A DNA stretch of 64,000 bases from Phycisphaeraceae bacterium (GCA_019636555.1 JAHBXH010000001.1:1364001-1428000), one strand, 5' to 3'; counted from the first letter of the stretch, positions 16,734 through 24,787 are shown. Translations and numbers: made by a program. Notes: a model not told the origin generated them from the letters alone.

Positions 16734-16761
16734 TCATCGGGCGCACCGGGGCGGCGATTTA
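16734..16761 (-). promoter_or_regulatory. possible sigma28-type promoter of flagellin 3
   Basis: Minus strand: TAAA (16758-16761), 16-base spacer, CCCGATGA (16734-16741), 6/8 to the -10 consensus. About 195 bases before the start. The rest of 16534-16840 shows nothing else I can name. Confidence 0.3.
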
Positions 16762-16840
16762 TGGGCGGCGCTTCAAAGTAATCCGGCAGGTCCGTCTGTG
16801 CGGACTGGGAAGGGACGGCGGAATACCGAACCGTCCGAGA

Positions 16841-16874
16841 AAAAGAAAACGCCCCGGCGATTCGTGCCGGGGCG
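16841..16874 (-). terminator. terminator of flagellin gene 4
   Basis: CGCCCCGGC (16850-16858) and GCCGGGGCG (16866-16874) form a 9-bp stem with a 7-base loop; the minus strand continues UUUUCUUUU (16841-16849). Confidence 0.8.
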
Positions 16875-16943
16875 GGAGGAATTCCTGATAACGGTGGGCG
16901 GAACTTACATCAAATCCTCTCGAATCGCTTTAGTCCCGATCCC

Positions 16944-18506
16944 TTAGCCTTGGAGGAGCTGGAGAACGGACTGGCTGGACGCGTTTGCGAGTTGCAGCAC
17001 CGTCGTGCCGGACTGGCTCAGGATCTGGGCGCGAGTCAGTGCGCTGGTTTCCGCGGCAAAGTCGGCGTCGCGGATCGCGGAGCTGCTCGCGGTGAGATTC
17101 TCGAGTGCGCTGTTGAGCGAACGTGTGTTGGGTTCAAGGACGTTTCGCTGGAAAGCGCCGAGCCGTCCACGCAGGATGCTCACTTCGTCGATCGCGCGCT
17201 CCAGGATGTTGCTCGCGGTCGTGAAGTCCTTGCTCTTGAGGCTTGCGTCGATGGAGTTGGTGCCGCCGGTCACGAGCGAACTGAGGAACTGCATCGTGCT
17301 GCCGACGAGCACGCCGCCGAGGTTCGAAGCCGCGACGCTCTGCGTTGCGAAACTGGCCTGCTGAGAAGCCGACACATCCGGTCCGAGCTGGAAGAGCGAG
17401 CCGCCGCCCGTGATGTCGAAGTTGCTGGGCGTACCGGTGATCGTTGTCGCGAACAAGGCGGACAACTGCATGTCCATCGAGAGGTTCGGGGAATTCACCT
17501 TGATCTTGAGGCCGTCGCCGGTGGCGAGGGCACCGTTGACCAGCGCCTGCACGTTCTGTCCCTCGTCGCGCTGCGCGACGGAAACCGTTCCGTTGCTGAT
17601 AAGTGTGGACCAGCCGAAGGGCGAACCCGAGGGCGCGGGCAGGTTGTTGACGACTTTGTAGAGATTGTTGCTGAACGCGTCGGCCGCGAGCGCCGGGCCC
17701 TGGAGTCGCTTGACCGAGACAAAGGCGTTGCTGCCATAGTCCACGGAGGAGAAGACCATGCCGCTGGTCGGATCGTTGTTGATCAGCGAGGCGCGAATGC
17801 CGGTCAGGCTGGTGAGGTTGTTGACAGCGTCAACGACGCTCGTCAGCGAAGAATTGCTGGTGACGGTGATGGTCTGCACGCCCCGGACGCCCGCGATCTG
17901 CAGAGTCGTCGAACTGAGGATCGTTCCGGCAGCGGACGGCGGCTGGAAATAGAGTGCGCCGGTCTGCGCAGAAGCAACGACGTTGACCTTCACGTTGTAG
18001 GTGGACTGATTGATGAACGAAGCGTTCCAGACCTTTGCCTGCACGACGTCGTTGGGGTTGATGCCGGAGAGGTTGTAGTCGAGGCTTCCGTTCAGCAGTT
18101 TGAGCGAGCCGAAGCTGGCGGTATCGCTGATGCGCGTGATGCTCGCGATGGCGGAGTCGATCTGAAGCTGATTCGCGGTTCGTTCCGCGTCGGAGTTCGC
18201 CCCGGTGTTGGCGCTCTCGACGATCAGCGACTTGATCGAATTGAGCAGATCGCTCACTTCCGAGAGCGAGGCCTCGGTCGTCGCGATCACGTTCGCGGCT
18301 CGGTCCGAGTTGCTGATGCCCTGGTTCACTCCGGAGATGTTGGAGCGCAGGCGCTCGGAGATGATGAGCCCCGCCGGGTCATCGGCTCCGCGGTTGATCC
18401 GCAGCCCGGTGGAGAGGCGCTCGAAGCGCGTCTGTAATTCGGACTGGATGCTGCGCAGGTTCCTCTGCGCCAGCACACTCGGGATGTTCGTATTTATCCG
18501 GGCCAT
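16944..18506 (-). CDS. fliC: flagellin paralogue 4 (divergent)
   Basis: A 520-residue flagellin, first of the four in transcription order and the most different. N-terminal MARINTNIPSVLAQRNLRSI and LSTGLRINRGADDPAGLIISE follow the general bacterial flagellin pattern better than the other three; the C-terminus has IRDADFAAETSALTRAQILS and ends VLQLLQG. The centre lacks the SSSTSLTNIAAAIN block but has SNSSLTSVVDAVNNLTSLTG, a related IN-type motif. Its GGAGG ribosome binding site is sequestered in a small hairpin with a GGA loop. It lies directly after csrA, the usual place of a CsrA-controlled major flagellin. Confidence 0.94.
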   Translation of the reverse strand: MARINTNIPSVLAQRNLRSIQSELQTRFERLSTGLRINRGADDPAGLIISERLRSNISGVNQGISNSDRAANVIATTEASLSEVSDLLNSIKSLIVESANTGANSDAERTANQLQIDSAIASITRISDTASFGSLKLLNGSLDYNLSGINPNDVVQAKVWNASFINQSTYNVKVNVVASAQTGALYFQPPSAAGTILSSTTLQIAGVRGVQTITVTSNSSLTSVVDAVNNLTSLTGIRASLINNDPTSGMVFSSVDYGSNAFVSVKRLQGPALAADAFSNNLYKVVNNLPAPSGSPFGWSTLISNGTVSVAQRDEGQNVQALVNGALATGDGLKIKVNSPNLSMDMQLSALFATTITGTPSNFDITGGGSLFQLGPDVSASQQASFATQSVAASNLGGVLVGSTMQFLSSLVTGGTNSIDASLKSKDFTTASNILERAIDEVSILRGRLGAFQRNVLEPNTRSLNSALENLTASSSAIRDADFAAETSALTRAQILSQSGTTVLQLANASSQSVLQLLQG

Positions 18507-18507
18507 G

Positions 18508-18525
18508 GCAATCCTCCGTGATTGC
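18508..18525 (-). promoter_or_regulatory. CsrA-binding type hairpin over the flagellin 4 ribosome binding site
   Basis: The minus-strand RNA reads GCAAUC-ACGGAG-GAUUGC: a perfect 6-bp stem with a hexaloop containing GGA, and the Shine-Dalgarno GGAGG shared between loop and stem, one base before the ATG spacer. This is the textbook geometry of a CsrA site. Confidence 0.6.
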
Positions 18526-18618
18526 GAGCGGCGATCTGACTGGTGTCTCGAAGTGCGTCAGCGTTGCCGGTGAGTTCTGACTGGTTTCGTGAACGGTGAA
18601 TGGGGTGAAGTGGATTGC

Positions 18619-18975
18619 TCAGGCGGTCCGCGGTTCGGCCCTTCGGGGAATGGCCGCTTGTTCCGTGAGCGTCAAGTCCGGCGCACGCGCGGGTCCGGCC
18701 GCCAGGCGTGCGGTCTTCGACGTATTGATTGTCTTTGCGGGTCCGGGTGAGATCGAAGGATCGATCGAAGCGATCGCGGCACCGGGCGAGATCGCTCGGG
18801 CTGCTTGCTTGTTCTCCGCCTTGATCGCCTCGTAAACTTCCTTGCGATGTACCGCGATCCGGGTGGGGGCCGTGATGCCCAGACGAACCTTGTCGCCGCG
18901 GATATCCACCACGGTGATCTCGATTTCGTCCCCGATCATGATCGTTTCGTCGCGCTGACGCGAGAGCACCAGCAT
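18619..18975 (-). CDS. csrA: carbon storage regulator CsrA with C-terminal extension
   Basis: Residues 1-60 are a complete CsrA: MLVLSRQRDETIMIGDEIEI, then VRLGITAPTRIAVHRKEVYE with the RNA-binding Arg and the conserved helix. CsrA dimers bind GGA-loop hairpins at ribosome binding sites and block translation. The protein is 118 residues; the last 55 (Ala/Pro/Thr-rich, ending RRAEPRTA) are an addition to the usual 61-75 residues. An AAGGAGG ribosome binding site precedes the ATG. It sits between fliW and the flagellins, the arrangement of the FliW-CsrA-flagellin switch known from Bacillus and Campylobacter. The tail could alter FliW binding or RNA affinity; that is inference. Confidence 0.93.
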   Translation of the reverse strand: MLVLSRQRDETIMIGDEIEITVVDIRGDKVRLGITAPTRIAVHRKEVYEAIKAENKQAARAISPGAAIASIDPSISPGPAKTINTSKTARLAAGPARAPDLTLTEQAAIPRRAEPRTA

Positions 18976-19145
18976 GAAGAGCCTCCTTGCCGTCTATGGA
19001 GCTCGGTTGAGTGTGAAGGAACAGGGAAGAGCGCGGCGAATCCGGGCGGAGAATCCGCCCCGTAGCTCGCAGTGATGTTGTGCCGCGCTTTCGCATAAGT
19101 TGCCGTCCGGCGATCCGTCGCCCGATGGCTGATTCGATCCTCGAT

Positions 19146-19601
19146 TCAGGCCGACATGGCTTTGCGGACGGGTGCCGCGGCACCGACCGTCATGAGCGGA
19201 TGCCGGACCGTCCAACGCTTTTCGGCGAGCACCACTTGCTCGCCCGTTCTGTTCAGTGTGTTGATGACGAGCGGGCCCTGAAGGTTGCCCGTCAACTGGC
19301 GATCGATCTTGTTGACGACGACAAAAACCTGCGCATCGTCGAGCTTCGCCAGGCCGAGTTCGGCCATCTGCTCCGGCCGGATCGGCACGGAATACTCCGG
19401 TACGAAGATCATCGGATCCGTGACCACAAAGGCCAGGTCCGGATCTTCGAGCGACTGCAGCCAAAAGAAGCAAGCGTCCTCCGCCGGCTCGAGCAGGCAG
19501 AAGCGCTTGCAGTCCGCGAAGCCGAGCAGCCCCTTCTGGAAGCTGATCACCCGATCATCCGCGATATTCACCGTCCCGAATCTGCTGGTGCGAACTTCCA
19601 T
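19146..19601 (-). CDS. fliW: flagellar assembly factor FliW
   Basis: A 151-residue FliW of usual length. VISFQKGLLGFADCKRFCLL near 18-37 and the VVTDPMIFVPEY stretch near 59-70 are family hallmarks, followed by the INTLNRTGEQVVL segment. FliW binds either free flagellin or CsrA: when flagellin is exported FliW is released, antagonises CsrA and lets flagellin mRNA be translated. It lies just upstream of csrA, with a 170-base gap, and downstream of flgL. A GGGAG ribosome binding site is visible before the ATG. The last ten residues (Ala/Val-rich, ending RKAMSA) are a small extension. Confidence 0.93.
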   Translation of the reverse strand: MEVRTSRFGTVNIADDRVISFQKGLLGFADCKRFCLLEPAEDACFFWLQSLEDPDLAFVVTDPMIFVPEYSVPIRPEQMAELGLAKLDDAQVFVVVNKIDRQLTGNLQGPLVINTLNRTGEQVVLAEKRWTVRHPLMTVGAAAPVRKAMSA

Positions 19602-19756
19602 CGTCGCGCTCCCGCGAAATCGGCCTTCGATCCCCGGATCGCGCCCGGCCTCCCTGGCCGGCGACGTCCTGTCACCCGAGAGTTCCCGCGGCCGAGGCGG
19701 GACGGGTCCGTCGATCCAATCCGTTCTTCCGGTTTTTCAACCGGAGTCCGGCGCAG

Positions 19757-21808
19757 CTAGCTCAGGAAATCGAGCAGACTTGTTGACTGAATGCGAGCGG
19801 TTGTCTGAAGGCTTGCGTTGAGCTGGGTCTGAAGAAGGCTGAAACGGGAGGCGGCACTGGCAAAATCAACATCTTCGAGTTCCGAACGCACTTTCGTGTC
19901 GACGGCGCTGCGGTCGTCCTCAACCTGCTGAGCAAACGTGACGCGCTGGGCGAATCCGCCCACCATGCCGCGGGTCTCAGCAACCGCGTTGTTCACCCGG
20001 TCGATGTTCTCTCCAGCAAGCTGGATGCCACTCACGTCGTTGGCTGTGAGCGCCTCGCGAAGATCGATCAGATAGCTCATCAGGCTGTCGACACGCACTT
20101 TCGCCGTGTCGGTGCCCGCGAAAGTGCTGGTGCTCGCGTTGTAAGTGCCGCCCAACAGGCCGAGCTGTCCGGGGGCGGTCGAGTTGTTGGCCTGCGTAAC
20201 CGTCAGCGCCTGCCCGAACGAACCGTTCTGGACGAGGTTGATCCCGTTGGCGCCGTCCGCGAGTTGCGCGACAACATCCGTGGCAAGCAATCCTTGCGCG
20301 GGAAGCTGGGATTCGATCTCCGAGTTGATCCGGGCGAGCACCGTCTGCACGCTGACGACATCCTGGGGACGAAGATCGACCTTGACAACCGCTCCGGGCA
20401 CGGCGTTTCCGACCGTGATCTTGAAGTCGTAGTTGAGTTCGGGGTCGGCGGTGCTGGTGACGGGATTGATCACGCCGTCCACGACCTGGACACCCTTGCC
20501 GTTGTTGAAGTCCTTGAGAAGCGTCGATGCCGCGAAGGTGCGGATGCCCAGGCGCGTCGCGGTCGAGTTGTTGCCGGCGACTTCTTCGATCGACATCGAC
20601 TGCGAGGCGCCGGAGGCGACTTCGTTCACGATGTCTATGCCCGTCGCGCTCGAATTGATTTCGACGCGCAGACCCATGTTCAGCGATTCGATCGCGCTCT
20701 TGATGTCTTCGAGCGTCGTCGCACCGGAGAGGTCAACGGTCGCCGCCCGTCCCATGTTGTTGACTTTGATGCTGCCGAGTGAGCCGGTCACGCCCGCGAG
20801 CGCCGAAACAGGCGTCGTCCACGTTAGTTTGGCGTCGAGATTCGAGCTATTGGCGTTGCTCGGTGTGAATGCCGCGGCAGACAGGCCAAGGTCCTGCGCC
20901 GTGACGGCAGACCCGACATCGGTGAAGACGAGCGAACCGCCCGGAGCGACGTTGACCTGGAGCGATCCGCCGCTTGTCGTCACGCCCGCGCCGGCGAGCA
21001 CCGTGACGCTGTTGTCGGTCTCGTATTTCCGGATCGCATTGGAGAGTTTGGTCACGACATCCTGCACGGTGTCGGCGCCGGTGAGGTCCACCGTCGCGAC
21101 CGGACCGCCGTTGAACGCGAATTGCACCGGGCCCAGCGTGACGCCAAGACCACGCGCGCCGTTCAGGTCTTTCAGGCGCGTCGAGCCCGTGAGATTCGGG
21201 TTAAGGTCCACCGACGACTTCACTCGGGCCGAGGTCGCACCGAAGGCGCTCGATGGGCCGAGCGTGATCGGCACGGAATCGGCGAAACCGAGATCGGCGA
21301 GAAGTCCGTTGCCTTGCCCAACATAGCGGAATCCGCCGTTCATCTCGACCATCGGCGCGGTGCCGGGCGTGCTGCCACCGAAGACGTAGCCGCTGACGCC
21401 CTGGCGATTGGCGGTTTTGAGCAGGCCGGAGATGAGCTGATTCACCACCGTTGCCTGGCCGGCGCGCTCGGTGGCGGATGATGTCGCGTTGATCTGGGCG
21501 AGAGCGATCTGCTTTGCCTGGAGCGCGACATCGGAAACTTCGGAGAGCGCGCTGTCGAGCTGACCGATGGCGGCGCTGGCGTTGCTGAGATTTCGCTGAA
21601 TCTGCACGCCCTGCTCGGTCCGCCGCGCGATCGCCTGGATCCCGGCGTAGCGGACCGGATCGTCGCTCGGGCGCATGATTTCTTTGCCGGTCGAGAGCTG
21701 ATTCTGCACGTCGAGCAGCGCAACCTGCGTGCGGTTGATGTTCCCGAGCGTCAAGTTGCTCAGGAGCATGTTCGGAACGCGGGCGATATTCGACGGGAAA
21801 TAGGTCAT
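19757..21808 (-). CDS. flgL: flagellar hook-associated protein 3 (FlgL)
   Basis: A 683-residue hook-filament junction protein. The flagellin-like N-terminus has MLLSNLTLGNINRTQ at about 14-28 and QLSTGKEIMRPSDDP near 38-52; the C-terminus has VDFASAASRFSLLQTQLNAS, the FlgL version of the flagellin end. The family is usually 300-500 residues; the middle here (about 200-560) is expanded by repeated modules with the pattern VDLxGAxTVxDV / LNxAxxxxxVxV, at least two of which align to each other, probably surface-exposed. It follows flgK in the same operon, but a four-helix-bundle gene on the opposite strand separates the two. Confidence 0.9.
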   Translation of the reverse strand: MTYFPSNIARVPNMLLSNLTLGNINRTQVALLDVQNQLSTGKEIMRPSDDPVRYAGIQAIARRTEQGVQIQRNLSNASAAIGQLDSALSEVSDVALQAKQIALAQINATSSATERAGQATVVNQLISGLLKTANRQGVSGYVFGGSTPGTAPMVEMNGGFRYVGQGNGLLADLGFADSVPITLGPSSAFGATSARVKSSVDLNPNLTGSTRLKDLNGARGLGVTLGPVQFAFNGGPVATVDLTGADTVQDVVTKLSNAIRKYETDNSVTVLAGAGVTTSGGSLQVNVAPGGSLVFTDVGSAVTAQDLGLSAAAFTPSNANSSNLDAKLTWTTPVSALAGVTGSLGSIKVNNMGRAATVDLSGATTLEDIKSAIESLNMGLRVEINSSATGIDIVNEVASGASQSMSIEEVAGNNSTATRLGIRTFAASTLLKDFNNGKGVQVVDGVINPVTSTADPELNYDFKITVGNAVPGAVVKVDLRPQDVVSVQTVLARINSEIESQLPAQGLLATDVVAQLADGANGINLVQNGSFGQALTVTQANNSTAPGQLGLLGGTYNASTSTFAGTDTAKVRVDSLMSYLIDLREALTANDVSGIQLAGENIDRVNNAVAETRGMVGGFAQRVTFAQQVEDDRSAVDTKVRSELEDVDFASAASRFSLLQTQLNASLQTTARIQSTSLLDFLS

Positions 21809-21845
21809 CCAGTGCGGGCACTACGCAAGGGGCGGGCCAGACGAA

Positions 21846-22305
21846 TAGCGGATGGCGGATATTGAGATGGGGTGTCAAACTCGAGATTTGCTACGTTGGG
21901 GGAATGAATTCAGGGCAAATGAACGCACGCGCGCGTTCTCGTTACGAGTCATCAAGTTGGCCGAATCACTTCCTGCGACTCGCACGTCGGAAGTAATTGG
22001 GCGACAGCTCTTGCGTTCGGGTACTTCTGTCGGGGCAAACTACAGAGCGGCACAGCGAGCGAAGTCGCGTCGCGATTTCATCCACAAGCTCGGCACGGTT
22101 GAAGAGGAGGCCGATGAGAGCGCATACTGGATGGAAATGCTGATTGAGGCGAAGATTGTCAAGTCGGCGCGTCTGCATCAACTTTTGCAAGAGTGCAATG
22201 AGATCCTGGCCATTGTGGCCGCCTCGGCTCGAACCGCAAGAAAGAAGCTCGACTAACAAGGCTCTCGGAGATTCTCTATCCGCGATCCGATATCCGAAAT
22301 CCGAT
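21846..22305 (+). mobile_element. heptamer-repeat hairpin element enclosing a four-helix-bundle gene
   Basis: The left arm has CGGATNN twice at 7-bp spacing (21849, 21856); the right arm has ATCCGNN four times at exact 7-bp spacing (22278-22305). TAGCGGATGGCGGATA (21846-21861) matches the complement of 22277-22292 at 14 of 16 positions. The arms enclose one gene. The right arm ends 4 bases before the flgK stop codon on the other strand, and the whole unit splits flgK from flgL. I infer a small mobile or inserted unit of the same kind as the gene-less hairpins at 24.1, 32.4 and 35.4 kb. Confidence 0.55.
21852..22256 (+). CDS. four-helix-bundle protein (S23 / intervening-sequence protein family)
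   Basis: A 134-residue all-helical protein. TRAFSLRVIKLAESLPATRT (about 26-45), the LLRSGTSVGANYRAAQRAKS block (53-72), RRDFIHKLGTVEEEADESAYW (73-93) and a final helix with LLQECNEIL are the hallmark of the family first met in 23S rRNA intervening sequences and related to the Avd accessory protein of diversity-generating retroelements. The biochemical role of stand-alone members is unknown. ATG 21852 lies inside the left heptamer arm; ATG 21867 is an alternative start. It is on the opposite strand to the flagellar operon it interrupts and looks less GC-rich than its neighbours, both signs of insertion. No reverse transcriptase or template repeat is nearby. Confidence 0.8.
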   Translation: MADIEMGCQTRDLLRWGNEFRANERTRAFSLRVIKLAESLPATRTSEVIGRQLLRSGTSVGANYRAAQRAKSRRDFIHKLGTVEEEADESAYWMEMLIEAKIVKSARLHQLLQECNEILAIVAASARTARKKLD

Positions 22306-22309
22306 ATTT

Positions 22310-24046
22310 CTACACGATCTGCATCAGGCTCGTCAGCAACTGATTCGAGATATCGATGAGCCGGGCGCCGGCCTGATATTGGCGCTGAAAGTTCAGCAGA
22401 TTGAGCGATTCCTCGTCGATCGAGACGCCGCTGATGCTCGCGCGCTGCGCATCGAGGCTGGCGCGAACGGAAGTCGCCGCGGCAGATGTCGTCTTTGCCG
22501 CGGCGGTCGCGACGCCGATCCCCTGTACGGTGTCAGCCCATGTGGCGCCGATGGTCCGGCCGTTCAATGCCGCCAGGGCCTGATTCTGCAGTTTCGAGAG
22601 TTCGAGCGCGGTTCCGTTTTCGACGAACGACCCGTCCACGATGCGTCCGACCTGCAGTTTGTTGGGGTCGGACACCAGGTCGCTGCGCACGGCGATGTTG
22701 CTCGCGTTGGTACCCGTGAAGAAACTATTGACGCCCAGGAGTGCGAGCGCCCCGCTCGAATCATCGCTGAAACTGAATGAAAACCCGCTCTGCGCGCCCA
22801 CCTGGAGTTTGCCCTCGGCGTCGAATGATGCGGTCAAGCCTGGGATCGCGCCGAGCGCCGCGCGGATGTCCTCTGCGGAGGTGTCGTTCGAGAATCCTGG
22901 TGCGCCCGTGTTGTCCACACCGTCGAGATCGACGTTGACTCGCACCGTCTGCGTCGCGCTTGTGCCGGCTTGCTTGACGGTTACATAGAAGCCGCCGCTC
23001 TTTGCCTGAAACGGCAGATTCGACGTCGCGGTGTTGTAGACATCGTTGAGCGAGCGCGTCCGGTCGGCCGTCGCGAACGAGAGCGTGCCCGCCGCGGCGG
23101 TCAATCCGTCCTTGTTCGTGCCTGTCGAGTGCAGCTTGTTCACTTCGAAGATCAACTGGCTCGCGATCGAGTTGAGTGCCGCGGAAGTCTGCCCGACACT
23201 CTGGCGTCGATCGCTGAGCAGCGCGCCGAGTTGGCCGGACTGCATGTCGAGAAATTCGCTGTTGTCCTTGGCCTTGACGCTGACTTCGAGGTTTCCGTTG
23301 ACCTCGGTCATGTCGAAGCGCATGCCCCGTGATTGCCCGGCGAGCACGACGGGCGTGCTGCCGATCAGGATGTTGGTGGAGCCGTCGGGCTGATCGACCG
23401 AGGTGATATCGACGAGCTTGGAGAGCTCGCTGATGACCTGATCGCGCTGATCGCGGAGGGAATTTGCAAGCCCCTGTCCGCCCTCGCTGGTGGAGATCCG
23501 GACATTGAGATTCGCGATGGTCGAGAGCAGTTGATCGGCGCGCTCCACGCCGGATTTGAGCTGCGAGTCGATCTGCGACTGGATCGTGCCGAGGTCTTTC
23601 TGGATCTTGCGCAGGTAATCGGTGATCTGGCCGGCCTGCTGCACGACGACGCTGCTGCTCTTGGAGAGGTTGGCGCGCTCGGACCAGATGTTGAAAAAGC
23701 CCTGCAAACGCGAGGAGAAATCATTGTTGGTGAGTTCGCCGAGCGTGGCTTCGATCGCGCTGAGAGTCTGGTATTGCTGGGCCGAAGCCGACTCATCGGC
23801 GGCGCCGTTCCAAAGTCTGTTCTGGAGCGCCGCATCGATTTGGCGGCGGACATCGCGCACGCTGACGCCTCGCCCGGACTGCGTGCCCGCGGTCGTGCCG
23901 CCGTCGCCGACAGGAAGGAACGAGGCGACCTGGCGGCTGTAGCCGGGCGTGCTGACGTTGGCGATGTTGTTGCCGGCGACCTGGATGCCGAGCTGGCTCG
24001 CGGTGAGAGCCGAGCGTCCGATCAGCATGGCGGCGGTGAGACTCAT
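22310..24046 (-). CDS. flgK: flagellar hook-associated protein 1 (FlgK)
   Basis: A 578-residue FlgK. The N-terminal rod/hook motif ASQLGIQVAGNNIANVSTPG near 16-35 and the C-terminal SLNLLNFQRQYQAGARLI near 550 are conserved ends of the FlgK family; the helical D1 part has SSVVVQQAGQITDYL. FlgK forms the first junction between hook and filament and is exported by the flagellar secretion system with the FlgN chaperone encoded upstream. A GGAAG ribosome binding site precedes the ATG by 4 bases. Length is usual. The stop codon borders a heptamer-repeat arm and the start is 28 bases from another repeat hairpin. Confidence 0.95.
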   Translation of the reverse strand: MSLTAAMLIGRSALTASQLGIQVAGNNIANVSTPGYSRQVASFLPVGDGGTTAGTQSGRGVSVRDVRRQIDAALQNRLWNGAADESASAQQYQTLSAIEATLGELTNNDFSSRLQGFFNIWSERANLSKSSSVVVQQAGQITDYLRKIQKDLGTIQSQIDSQLKSGVERADQLLSTIANLNVRISTSEGGQGLANSLRDQRDQVISELSKLVDITSVDQPDGSTNILIGSTPVVLAGQSRGMRFDMTEVNGNLEVSVKAKDNSEFLDMQSGQLGALLSDRRQSVGQTSAALNSIASQLIFEVNKLHSTGTNKDGLTAAAGTLSFATADRTRSLNDVYNTATSNLPFQAKSGGFYVTVKQAGTSATQTVRVNVDLDGVDNTGAPGFSNDTSAEDIRAALGAIPGLTASFDAEGKLQVGAQSGFSFSFSDDSSGALALLGVNSFFTGTNASNIAVRSDLVSDPNKLQVGRIVDGSFVENGTALELSKLQNQALAALNGRTIGATWADTVQGIGVATAAAKTTSAAATSVRASLDAQRASISGVSIDEESLNLLNFQRQYQAGARLIDISNQLLTSLMQIV

Positions 24047-24073
24047 GAATCTTCCTTAGTCCGATCCGAAAAA

Positions 24074-24157
24074 GGTCCTTCGTCCTTTGGGTCCCAAGTC
24101 CTGCGTCACAGCACACGCTTTGCTTTCTGACTCAGGACCGAGGACTCGAGGACGCAG
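24074..24157. repeat. heptamer-repeat hairpin (GTCCT type) between flgN and flgK
   Basis: The arm 24074-24109 has GTC(C) five times at spacings 7, 9, 7, 7; the opposing arm 24129-24157 has GGAC/GAC four times at 7, 7, 8. The arms are complementary in heptamer register around a 19-base spacer. The unit shares AGTCCTGCGTCAC with the hairpin at 35395. No coding content. Confidence 0.6.
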
Positions 24158-24187
24158 AACGCTTGATCCCGAAGCGCATCACCGGAT

Positions 24188-24763
24188 TCACAAACGAACA
24201 TCCAGGCTCGTGACGATCGGGGCGCCCGCGCCGACGGCGCCCGACTTTGCGTAGGTTCCGGCGTGGCTGAGCGACCGAGCGACCTGTTTCATCAGCCCCT
24301 CCATGTGCGCAAGCAGTACGCGGCTGACGACGCGCACCACGTTTTGTTCTTCCTGGACTCGTGCGACGAGCGACTTGAGGCGATCGGCGAGTTCGACGAG
24401 ATTGCCGCGGACGGATTCGGGAGCGCATCGTGCAAGGTCGGAGAGCCGCGCGAGCGAGGCGGGCGCGGGACGGATTTCGCTCTGCGCCCGCTTGACCAGC
24501 GATTGGCGCTGTGACTCGAGTTCGGCGATACGTGAGAGGGTGGCGCGCTGCGCGTGCATGACGCGATCGCATCGGAGCGGATCGGCCTGGCGGATGGCCT
24601 CGTGATGCTCGGTTGTTTGCTGGAGCAGCGCCTCGTGCTGGGCGATGAACTCGGTCAAGATGTCGCGCAAATCGTCGTGCAGCGCGGGCGATTGGGGAAG
24701 CGTGTTGAAGGTCTGGTGAAGGGTGAGTGTGGGGGTGGGGGTTGGGGTGAGGGTGGGGGGCAT
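24188..24763 (-). CDS. flgN: FlgN-like flagellar export chaperone
   Basis: A 191-residue protein that is almost entirely helical between about 25 and 165, with heptad-like QQTTEHHEAIRQADP and LVARVQEEQNVVRVVSRVLL stretches, as in FlgN. FlgN keeps FlgK and FlgL soluble before export, and the gene lies directly upstream of flgK, the normal site. The N-terminus MPPTLTPTPTPTLTLH is a Thr-Pro repeat encoded by a simple C-rich tract and is not part of the family. The identification rests on position, length and helix pattern; motif identity is low in this family. Confidence 0.7.
   Translation of the reverse strand: MPPTLTPTPTPTLTLHQTFNTLPQSPALHDDLRDILTEFIAQHEALLQQTTEHHEAIRQADPLRCDRVMHAQRATLSRIAELESQRQSLVKRAQSEIRPAPASLARLSDLARCAPESVRGNLVELADRLKSLVARVQEEQNVVRVVSRVLLAHMEGLMKQVARSLSHAGTYAKSGAVGAGAPIVTSLDVRL
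24731..24760 (+). other. G-quadruplex-forming tract at the 5' end of flgN
   Basis: Five runs of 3-6 G separated by 1-3 bases lie on the plus strand, which is the template strand of flgN, immediately downstream of its start codon. It encodes the Thr-Pro repeat. Confidence 0.5.
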
Positions 24764-24787
24764 GGTCGCTCTCGCGGGAGCGCGCCA

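Noticed and set aside
14956..16947. A 663-codon open frame on the plus strand opposite flagellin 3
   Set aside because: It mirrors the flagellin gene, spans its terminator and leader, and has no recognisable domain; it results from strongly biased codon use on the minus strand.
16950..18437. A 495-codon open frame on the plus strand opposite flagellin 4
   Set aside because: Shadow of a certain gene; composition is Arg/Asp/Val-rich without motif.
21852..22256. A diversity-generating retroelement built on the Avd-like four-helix protein
   Set aside because: No reverse transcriptase, template repeat or variable repeat is found within the window.
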